From Theropithecus gelada (taxonomy: Eukaryota > Chordata > Mammalia > Primates > Cercopithecidae): 64,000 nucleotides of DNA. Below are positions 49,511 through 57,843 of the stretch, piece after piece (positions within the stretch are counted from its first letter, which is position 1; each line of letters starts with the position of its first letter). The position numbers and the translations under genes were made by a program. Location: NCBI RefSeq assembly GCF_003255815.1, contig NC_037681.1:66897438-66961437 (forward strand). Reading direction: 5' to 3'. Below the pieces are notes generated by a model that saw only the letters and a program-made list of their open reading frames with translations, searched no databases and was not told the origin of the DNA.

Positions 49511-49516
49511 CACGTG
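49511..49516. promoter_or_regulatory. CACGTG E-box in a clustered ACGT context
   Basis: Palindromic CACGTG, with GCACGTCACC 9 bases upstream and GACCCGTCAC just downstream. It could bind bHLH factors (USF, MYC, HIF-type RCGTG). Motif only. Confidence 0.3.
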
Positions 49517-50045
49517 TGACCCGTCACAACGAGTTAGCTTGAGTCCATAGATGGGATTCCTCTCAGAGTCGCAGCTCCGATTTCCTGGCAAGGAAGTTAC
49601 ACTGGGGCTCAGATCAGGCTCTAGCAGTGCCAGGTTAGGGAAGGGGCAGGGCCTGAGCTGTCTGGGGTGGGTGCAGGCTCTGCTGGGGTTGGCAGAGAAG
49701 AAACAAGCCAAGTGTTCCAGAATTTGCCAAACTCAGATCTCATACGGAATCTTATAAAGATCTAAACACGGGTTTGGAGTGACCATCCATCACATGCAGC
49801 CGGGGCACTGACTCCTTTCCCATAGGTCTGGCTCACCTCTGGGGACTCTGGTCAACCCAGGGGCCTCTCAGTCACCTGAGGAAATACCCAGTGCCTATGG
49901 TGCAGGCCAGCCTTGGACCACACCTGCCCTAACCTAACCCCCAAATCTGGTAACTGAGTCCCACCCACTACTGCAGTTCTAGACTCAAATGCCTAGTCTT
50001 GGCCCCTCACCTTATTTCCTCAGCCTTGAATTTGACTCCCTGCCA

Positions 50046-50135
50046 GACCGCCCCGGCCCCCCCGCCCCCCCCCCCCCCCTCCCCCCCCACCCCCTGCCCC
50101 CCCCACCCCACGCCCACCCTCCCGCCCCCCGACCC
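50046..50135 (+). repeat. C-rich low-complexity tract
   Basis: Includes an uninterrupted run of 15 C (50065-50079) and a second of 8 C. The minus strand has several G-runs that satisfy a G-quadruplex pattern, and the plus strand could form an i-motif. Confidence 0.93.
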
Positions 50136-50667
50136 CACCTCAGTCTTCTACCTGTCATTTCCACTTCAGGTCCCCCAGCTCTTAACCCAACATCCCTTCA
50201 AGAGTCTGAAGTCCTACCCCAAGCCACAGGACGAACCCAGCTCCTTACTGCCACAGCTTTGCCCATGCCTCCTGCCTGCTGGAAGGAACCTCAGGCCATG
50301 CTGCATCTGCCTGCTGGGATGGCTGCTTACTGCCTCCTGCTAGGCGTCCCGAACGCCGAATGCCCCCCTACTTCTGGCTCCTTCCATGGTCCGTGTCATT
50401 CCCACGGTTCTGTCTGGGTCCAGCTCCCAGGTATTCCTTTGTTTATGACATCCACCTCCCACCTTCATCTCCTCCCTGGAACACAGACCTCCACAAAGCC
50501 AGTGCTACTGACTGGGTTGCCCCCGGCCATTCTCTGAAGCTGAAACCCCTCACAAGGGTCTTGTTGGTTCAGCTTTTCTGGGGTGACCTGATAATTCTGC
50601 AATGGGGCAGGAGCAGGAATCCCCGGACAAACTAAGCTGAAAGCCTCCCACCAAGGTTAAGCGGGGA

Positions 50668-50681
50668 CCACAAGGGGGCAG
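50668..50681 (+). promoter_or_regulatory. CTCF-core-like motif
   Basis: CCACAAGGGGGCAG matches every position of the degenerate CTCF core CCDSNAGRKGGCRS, and the next bases (CATTGG) are not part of a repeat. Binding is not shown by sequence alone. Confidence 0.5.
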
Positions 50682-51029
50682 CATTGGTCAATGCTTGATT
50701 CACAGAGCTACACACGGGTTACCCTCTTATTGTTGCTGAGGGGAGTGGGAGGATAGGGCAGTGCAAACAGGAGAGTTCTTTAGAGGAATAAGCTTATTTT
50801 GTGTTAATTTATGCAAAATGAAAAAAGGGTGTCAGATGAAACATTCAAGGAGGCTTTATTGAGGGAGACTCCAATGATGTCATAAGGGAGACCCTCTACT
50901 ATCTTTCAGCTGAGCCAGTTTGTGCTCTGGTAATTAAGAAAGGAAAGCAAATTCTAAAGGGCCGCTTGGGAGCAGCACCAACAGTAGGTGCATGGCTACG
51001 CTCCAAGCCCACATGTTGTAAGATGGAAA

Positions 51030-51215
51030 CAATAACAGCCCCATGAAAGGCAGAACAGGCAACATTGCCCTCATTTTTAGATGCAGCAGCTGCACCCCCA
51101 GAGGATTTCAATAACTTGCCAAGGTCTTGGCTTGGCTAATGGCAGAGCTGGGGCCAGAACCCCAGGACTCCTGTTGCCCCCGCAGAATGTCTTCCACTAC
51201 ACTCCACCGGGTCTC
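51030..51215 (-). repeat. MIR, antisense
   Basis: 'attgccctcatttttagatgcagcagctgcacccccagagg', 'caataacttgccaagg', 'ggctaatggcagagctggggccagaaccccaggactcctg' are antisense MIR core. Confidence 0.82.
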
Positions 51216-51741
51216 TCCTCTGATCCCAAATGAATCAATCAGTAAGCTGTTACTGATAGCTACCATGGGCCCAGGCTGGATGGTTTCCAGGGCCCCTTCC
51301 AGCTCTGAATAATGAAAGCCCCCAGATTTCAGCCTAACACAGACTTCCTTGGAACATTCCTTTCTTCTGCAGCTCCAAACTGCTTAAGAGTCCAAGAACA
51401 CCTTTATTCAGGTTTATCTGAGGTCACCATAAGTGGGCTTTGATTTACCAAACCTAGTACATGAATGACTATTGGGTTCCCATGAATTATAAACGGAGGG
51501 AAAGCAGTTTGTTCAATCATGCATGAAGTTCTTTTAGACAGCATAGTTCCCACACCTGTCACCCTGCTACCCAAGCATTTAAAATAGAATTGAACTTATA
51601 AGACTTTGATTTACATCCAACCTTGTGGGAATTCATCTACTGCTGATCCACCCACATCAAGGTAGAGAAATAAAAGGAAAGTGGTCAGGAAGTAAGGCTT
51701 CTGGTTCTGCTGGGTGTGTGTGAACACAAAAAGGAGAAGGT
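51216..51741. other. Unique sequence
   Basis: No gene or named repeat recognised. Confidence 0.5.
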
Positions 51742-52044
51742 GGCCAGGCACGGTGGCTCACGCCTGTAGTCCCAGCACTTTGGGAGGCCAAGGCAGGCAG
51801 ATCACAAGGTCAGGAGTTTGAGACCAGCCTGGCCAATATGGTGAAACCCTGTCTCTACTAAAAATACAAAAATCAGCCGGGCATGGTGGCATACACTTTT
51901 AGTCCCAGCTACTCAGGAGGCTGAGGCAGAAGAATCACTTGAACCCAGGAGGCAGAGGTTACAGTGAGCTGAGATCGTGCCACCACACTCCAGCCTGGGT
52001 GACAGACTCCATCACAAAAAAAGAGAGAGAGAGAGAGAGAGAGA
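51742..52044 (+). mobile_element. AluS/Y with (GA)n tail
   Basis: Dimeric Alu from GGCCAGGCACGGTGGCTCAC. A GA dinucleotide run at 52022-52044 replaces most of the A-tail. GAGAAGGT occurs on both sides. Confidence 0.94.
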
Positions 52045-53435
52045 AGGTATAACTCTTTGATCCTCTGGTCCACCAGCCTTTTTCATACTCGCCCATCAGA
52101 AGGGAGCCACTCCCTCCTGGCCGGGGCCATTGGCTAAACTGAATCTTTAATGGCACCTACAGTGAGCAAGGTAGTATGCTCCATCCTCAGCCAGCCTCTA
52201 ATCTAGTGGGAGAGATGACACAAGGCCAGACCATTTTATCACCAGGCAGCCAGAGACGTGAAGCACGGGTGGTAGTAGCTGGAGACTGGGGAGTATGTTC
52301 ACAGGTGGAAATAAGAGGGTTTTTTAGGCCAAGGAAACTGCCAGCAAAGACAGGAAGGCAGGCAAGCATAGGGTGTATTTAGAGAACATTAAGATATATT
52401 CCCTCTCTCCAACTTGATTATAAATTCCAGAAAGGAAGGAATTGCATATGACGATCCTTGGTGTTTCCTCAGAGTGCCTAGCACAGGGTCATGAACGTGG
52501 AAGGGGCTTGCAAAATACTGTTTTTGGGTGAACTTCTCAAGTCAGGACATTTCCCCAGGGCAATGAGGCATGTGTGTTGAAAGGAAACTGACTTGCTAGT
52601 AAGTACACACTATGCCAGTTTGCCATGTATTGCCTCTCTGCTGTACATCCTCACTTACTTTCCCTGCTTGTGATAACTGAAGCTGAACCTATTAACATTT
52701 CCCTTGTTAGCTGGCACGATATTAAGCTTTGTCAGTAGATAGCGCTGGAGAGAGGTCACTGGAGGAAGGGGCTTCTCTTCCTGGTTCTGGAGCGCCTCCC
52801 TTTTTCCTACTCTGGCAAAGCTCTAATGCTTGGCCCACATGTAGAACACCTAGTGACTGTCACCCCCAGAAAACTTCAGTAGCTCCTTGGGGCAGCTCCC
52901 CAAAAAGTTTCCCAGCTAAGGTTCTCTTCAGTAACTTCCTGGCAGATTCAATGGCAGGAAGCTTCCCAGTGAGTTTTGTTCACACCCGGCACTTACCAGG
53001 GTTGACCTGTTTGACCTTGACCTCAGCACACTTTTATGCCATTCAGTGCCTCAGCCACACGGTCTCCAAAGAGGGGCATCTCTTCTAAGTTTATTCTAGT
53101 CTAGATATATTAGAGTTCTCTTTTACCCTCTAAGTAGTAGCCAATCCCCTGTTCCTAGTTAATAATTATTTATATTCTACCTTCCCTGTTGGAATAATTG
53201 TGTGGTTTCTGTCTCCTGACTAGGCCCTGACTGATACAACACTTATACACGTGCATTCACCCACATCCCTGCATACTCCCCGCTCCCTCCTCAGTCTGAT
53301 TTCTCCAGTGAATCCTTGGAGCACCTTGAGTCAACTCTTTCTCTTGGATAGTACTTATGTCAGCCAGGGTTCAGCCAGGAAAACAGAATCCACACTAAGT
53401 ATTTCAAGCAGGAAAGGACTGAATATGGGGACTTT
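52045..53435. other. Unique sequence
   Basis: No gene recognised. 53360-53430 resembles 42945-43000 and so is an old repeat fragment. The 119-codon frame at 52729-53088 has no domain. Confidence 0.5.
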
Positions 53436-53437
53436 AG

Positions 53438-53660
53438 TACCGAAATCCTAGCTTCACCTCTTCCTAGCCGTCTAACTGTGGGCAGGTAACTTCTCTCTGC
53501 AACTCAGTTTCCACTTCTCTAAAGATAAAAGTAAGAATGGTACCTAACTCATAGTTTGCTCTGAAAATTAAGTAAAATAATCCAGGAAAAATTCTCAGTG
53601 CCTGGTACGTGGTTAGTGCCCAGTAAATGTAAGCTAGTATTACTGTTACTATTATAATCT
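53438..53660 (+). repeat. MIR, nearly full length
   Basis: Sense MIR: 'agcttcacctcttcctagccgtctaactgtgggcaggtaacttctc', 'gtacctaactcatagtttgc', 'cagtgcctggtacgtggttagtgcccagtaaatg'. Confidence 0.9.
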
Positions 53661-53949
53661 TCTAAACACTTGAAGACATCTGAGGAAAGTGTTCAAAGCC
53701 ACAACAGAGTCTGAGGCTGAGGCAGTTAGAAAAGGAAGAGGACATTTTTGCAGTAAGATGTCCAGCTCTGGTTGAAGTAAGACTACCCTGGATTGGAGGT
53801 AGGGGGAGGTGGCAAGGATATGACCAAGTGGCTCAAAGATACCTGCCTGTCCTCAACTTGAACAAGCTATACATACTAAACTTTCTTCACCTATGCTGAG
53901 CAAAGGTCTCTCCTCCAGACGTCTTTTTACGTTTTTAGTTGAAAACATA

Positions 53950-54240
53950 GGCCAGATGCAGTGGCTTACACTTATAAATCCCAGCACTTTGGGAGGCTGA
54001 GTTGGGAGGATGACTTGCATCCAGGAGTTGGAGACCAGCCTGGGCAACACAGCCAGATCCCATCTCTTGGATCAAAAATCAAAAATTAGCCAGGCATGAT
54101 GGCATGCGCCTGCAGACGCAGCTACTTGGGAGGCTGAGATTGGATGATTGCTTGGACTGGGAGAGGTCAAAGCTACAGTGAGCCATAATCTCACCACTGC
54201 ACTCCAGCCTGGGTGACAGAGGGAGACTGTCTCAAAAAAA
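53950..54240 (+). mobile_element. AluJ
   Basis: Dimeric Alu with J-type bases ('ggaggatgacttgcatccaggagttggagaccagcctgggcaac') and an AT-rich tail. Confidence 0.92.
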
Positions 54241-54305
54241 ATTATATATATAAAATATATATGCATATATATGATGCATATAAATTATATATGTGTATAT
54301 TATGC
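54241..54305. repeat. (TA)n low-complexity run
   Basis: TATATA-rich with ATGCATATA units, grown at the 3' end of the preceding AluJ. Confidence 0.9.
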
Positions 54306-54309
54306 ACAT

Positions 54310-54865
54310 GGTTAAAAAAAGTCAAAGAGTACAAAATGGTATTATAGTTAAGAATCAGTCTCCTTCCCACCCCCAACCCCTCAGCAATCCGACCACAGAC
54401 AGCCACCATGAAGCAGTTTCTTGTATCTTTTCAGACATATTCTACTATATTTTCATATTTTAATACATATGGGAGAACTGTTCTTGCTTTCCTAGTAAAT
54501 AACATATCTTGGGGCCGAGCACAGTGGCTTACACCTTAATTCCAGCAGTTTGGAAGGCTGAGGCAGGAGGATCTCTTGAGCCCAGGAGGTCAAGGTGGCA
54601 ATAAAGCCATGATGGTGCCACTGCACTCCAGCCTAAGTGATGGAGTGAGACCGTCTTGAAAAAAAGAAAAAATCCTGAAGAACAAGGCATTTGCACTGAT
54701 GAAGCTACTGTATTCTCATTTTTTCTTTCGTCGTCTTCTTTTTAGCATCTGTATGGTATTGATAAGGATGCAGCACTAATTGTTTAACGAGATCCCTTCT
54801 GGTGGAAATTTGTTTCCAGTCTTGCTGTTATAAATAATGCTGTAATACACCTCTATGGATATGCT
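54310..54865 (+). mobile_element. L1M-type 3' sequence, split by an Alu
   Basis: Contains the frequent old LINE wording 'tttgtttccagtcttgctgttataaataatgctgtaatacacctc' near 54810-54860, and 'catattctactatattttcat' before the Alu insert. The class is likely, the subfamily is not certain. Confidence 0.5.
54513..54665 (+). mobile_element. Monomer-length Alu with internal deletion
   Basis: Begins as an Alu left arm (GGCCGAGCACAGTGGCTTAC) and, after 'cttgagcccaggagg', ends as a right arm ('atgatggtgccactgcactccagcc'). About 150 bases, so either a left-right recombinant or a fossil monomer. Confidence 0.85.
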
Positions 54866-55401
54866 AATTTTTATGAGGCAGAAAATCCTCTCACCTCTTA
54901 AGACCTACAGGCCCCAAAGACCATCTTTGTAATCTTGTATAAAGACACAGGAGAAGGAGATGGGAAGCCTGCATTCCAGTCCTGGAATGCTCAACCACTA
55001 ACATCCTTTACATGCAGACACGCATCACCTCATCTGTCCGAGTGACTCCATTTTCTTGTTTATCAGGCAGCATCACTGTACCTGCTTTAAATGGCCTCAC
55101 AAGGGCATTCTGAGAATCAAATGAGATAATGTACATGAAAGCCTGGGCGTGCTGTACTAATACACAAGTCTCTCATCTGGTTGTCAAACCTAGAATTGAT
55201 ATACTGCTCTGTGAATGTGCCCATCAATCTTCAACATGGTGCCTGCTATACCCACTGCCCCTTCTGAGGGAAACTAGCCGTCTGCAGCTCCTGCTGATAG
55301 ACAATCCGAGGCTGCTCTGCACTGTGCCCTATCACCCTGCCCTCTCCATCCTTCGACTTCCCCAGACTGAACTGGGCTGGGCACCTTCCCCATCTGATGA
55401 T
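54866..55401 (+). other. Unique sequence with MIR at 54970-55170
   Basis: The MIR is sense: 'ctcatctgtccgagtgactccattttc...ctgagaatcaaatgagataatgtacatgaaagc'. The rest is unassigned. Confidence 0.65.
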
Positions 55402-55725
55402 GATCCTCATCATCTGCTGCCTCTACTTTTCCTCTGTGCCCTTCCTCTAGGAGGCAGACCTCCATGAAACTGCATTAATTCATTAAGCAAAGCAATGCAA
55501 AGCAACACAGAGTCTAGCATTCCCATTTCCCTGTCTCTAGATACCACTCCTTTAGGGAATTTCCCAGAAGTTGAGAAGACTGGTTGCATGAGCCTTGGGT
55601 TGATTTGGCACTGGTGACAGTGTGAAAAGAGCCTCCGCCTCCTCTGCTGAGCTCAGAGAAAGGTTTATAGTAAAGCCATTTGCAGGGGTAAGGGAGACAG
55701 GATCACATGGTAGCCCAGCAACAGG
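55402..55725 (+). repeat. Left arm of a large inverted duplication
   Basis: The reverse complement of this 324-base segment is found at 56156-56488. Shared words include CTAGGAGGCAGACCTCCATG, AATTCATTAAGCAAAGCAAT, ATTTCCCTGTCTCTAGA, TTTGGCACTGGTGACAGTGT and GAGCTCAGAGAAAGG. I estimate about 85 percent identity with a few small indels. I do not recognise the segment as a named repeat. Confidence 0.93.
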
Positions 55726-56155
55726 CTGCCCTAGAATGAAAAGCTCTGCCCCAGTAGAGATACAGCCAGGTTATTCCGATTCCTGCCCTTGGAAAGGTCT
55801 ACCAGGAAATCATGAGTGACTCACGTAGGACAAGCAACACGGAAGGCATACAGAGAGGCCATACAGTTGGGGCTATGAAGAGCCATTAGAAGCTGAAGTT
55901 ATGAGTAAGCTGAAGTCGGGAGGAAGCAGGAACCTTGCCTACAGTGAAGCAGGAGGTTGGAGGTTGGGGGTTGGCAGGGCAGGGGTGAGGAAGGCTGTTG
56001 GTGGGAAGTGAGGGGATACGGAGAAGCAGAAACACCGGAATCAGGCAAGTTATACCAATGACAAGGCACATGTGAAGGTGCACCAACTCTGGCTGCTGGT
56101 CCCAAAATTGCCCTGAATCCAGCACAGTCCCTGCTAAGCCAGCTCATCCCTCATC
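55726..56155. other. Spacer of the inverted duplication
   Basis: About 430 bases of unique sequence, including a GGTTGGAGGTTGGGGGTTGG stretch at about 55952-55973. No gene recognised. Confidence 0.6.
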
Positions 56156-56488
56156 CCTGTTGCTGGGCTCCCACGTGTTCTTGTCTCCTTTACCCTTGCA
56201 TATGGCTTTACTATACAATTCCTTTCTCTGAGCTCAACAGAGGAAGCAGAAACTCTTTTCACACTGTCACCAGTGCCAAACTGACCCAAGGCTCATAAGA
56301 CCCGTTTCCTCAACTGCTGGGAAGTTCCCTAAAGGACAGGGGTCTAGAGACAGGGAAATGAGAATGCTAGACTGTGTGTTGCTTTGGAATACATTGCTTT
56401 GCTTAATGAATTAGTGCACTTTCATGGAGGTCTGCCTCCTAGGGGAAGGGCAGAGAGCAGAAACAGAAGGCAACAGATGATGAGGATC
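56156..56488 (-). repeat. Right arm of a large inverted duplication
   Basis: Reverse-complement partner of 55402-55725, 333 bases. The outer ends both carry GATCCTCATCATCTG (as read outward-in on each strand) and the inner ends both carry GCCCAGCAACAGG. Confidence 0.93.
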
Positions 56489-56597
56489 AACTGACACTTT
56501 GCTCATGCTGATCCTTTCCTCTCACCCAAATCCCACCCACCCTTCATGTTCCCTCTTCCACCAAACCTTTCTCAGCTACTCCAACCACATCAGCACT

Positions 56598-56905
56598 GAT
56601 CTTTTTTTTTTTTTTTTTTTTTTTAGTCAGTCCGACTCTGTCACCCAGGCTGAACTGCAGTGGCAAGATCACGGCTCACTTAAGTGGGCTCAAGTGATCC
56701 TCGCACCTCTGCCTTTCAAGTAGCTAGGACCCTAGATACATGCTACCATTCCCAGCTAATTTTGTGTGTGCGTGTGTGCGCGCGTGTGGTAGAGATGGAT
56801 TCCCACTGCTGCCCAGGCTGGTCTTGAACTCCTGGGCTCAAGTGATCTTCTAGACTCAGCCTCACAAAGTACTGGGATTACAGGCATGAGACCCTGACCC
56901 CTGAC
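56598..56905 (-). mobile_element. Diverged AluJ, antisense, with internal (GT/GC)n run
   Basis: A T-run of about 22 bases precedes 'cactctgtcacccaggctgaactgcagtggc'. Later parts are 'cttgaactcctgggctcaagtgatcttc' and 'agtactgggattacaggcatgag'. The A-rich middle linker has become an alternating purine-pyrimidine run at 56764-56789. Confidence 0.9.
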
Positions 56906-57418
56906 CTCTTAACTCCTATGGTACATTGCCCGATTGGCCCCAATTCTTCATCCCCTATATCCAGACCCTTTGTCTTTCTTTATGGTTCCTCCCACTAACT
57001 GGGCAGAGTACATTTCACCATCCTTTGACTTTGAGTTTGTCCATACAACTGGCTTTCTCCAATAACATAAGATGGAAGTGATGGTGTGCCAGCTCCAAGG
57101 CCTCTTGTACTTCTTCCATCCCCGAGCGAAGGGTATGCCCAGGCTACCCCACTATTCCCAAGAGGAAGATAAGAGATACATGAAACAAAGCTGCCTTGGC
57201 CAAGCTCCCCCAGTTGAATCCAGCCTAAATCAGCCCACCTTTAAATGTCTGAGCTAAGGAAATGTTTATTGTTGTAGGCCACTGACCATTTAGAGTTGTT
57301 TGATCTATAGCTGACAACTACCCATAGTACTTATTGTGCATTTCCATACTTGGTGATTTAACAGCAGTAGATTATTTGTACATATGTCATTGTGTCTTTG
57401 AGCAGATCTCTCCTGGTT
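56906..57418. other. Unique sequence with an old repeat
   Basis: 57030-57310 ('ctggctttctccaataacataagatggaagtgatgg...tttattgttgtaggccactgaccatttagagttgtttgatctatagctgacaac') shares order and wording with 19180-19520. The family is not certain. No gene recognised. Confidence 0.45.
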
Positions 57419-57600
57419 AAGATTGCCAGGTTTCACAAATAAAGATACAGGATGCCCAGTTAAATTTGAATTTCAGACAAATAATTTTTTAGTAGAAATG
57501 TGTCCTGTGCAATTTTTAGAACATATTTATACTAAAAATTATTTATCTAAAATTCAAATTTAACTGGGAATCCTGTATTTATCTGGTAATCCTACTCCCA
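57419..57600. mobile_element. Palindromic MER53-like DNA transposon
   Basis: The two halves are reverse complements. 'acaggatgcccagttaaatttgaatttcaga' at about 57447-57477 pairs with 'taaaattcaaatttaactgggaatcctgta' at about 57549-57578, and 'aataattttttagtagaaatgtgtcc' pairs with 'gaacatatttatactaaaaattattt'. This is a fold-back, non-autonomous element. The name MER53 is from memory. Confidence 0.72.
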
Positions 57601-57754
57601 GGAGTGCTTGAGACAGTATAGATATCTTACACAACAGCTGTGAGATCATTTACATGGTCACCACCATAATGTTGGGAGGGGAAAGCCATGGTTCAGTTAA
57701 AGATTTGCAAAGACAGAAAGTGAACCTTGAGCATGCTCCTCTCCCCAGTGGCAA

Positions 57755-57843
57755 ATCTACTCTGCATAATAATGGCGATCATGGTTATCTTTTGCCTAGT
57801 CCCTGTATGGGCAGTGCGTGGGCTAAACACCCTATCTAATTTT
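57755..57843 (-). repeat. MIR, antisense, left part (split by L1)
   Basis: The MIR is interrupted by the L1 at 57844-59278 and continues at 59294-59455. This side carries 'gtgcgtgggctaaacaccctatctaatttt', the part before the conserved core. Confidence 0.75.

Larger units (their letters stand above)
48691..51025. other. Unique GC-moderate sequence, candidate regulatory DNA
   Basis: No coding exon recognised. It holds an E-box cluster near 49505-49530, a C-tract at 50050-50135, a CTCF-like motif at 50668 and little repeat content. From remembered hg19 coordinates this stretch lies in the published Tibetan-enriched deletion. The 182- and 114-codon proline-rich frames at 49989-50537 are products of the C-tract. 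Confidence 0.5.

Noticed and set aside
49989..50537. 182-codon proline-rich open frame, the longest in the window
   Set aside because: It spans the C15 tract, which encodes only proline/glycine-like runs in any frame. An overlapping second frame is equally open, and there are no domains and no splice or promoter context.
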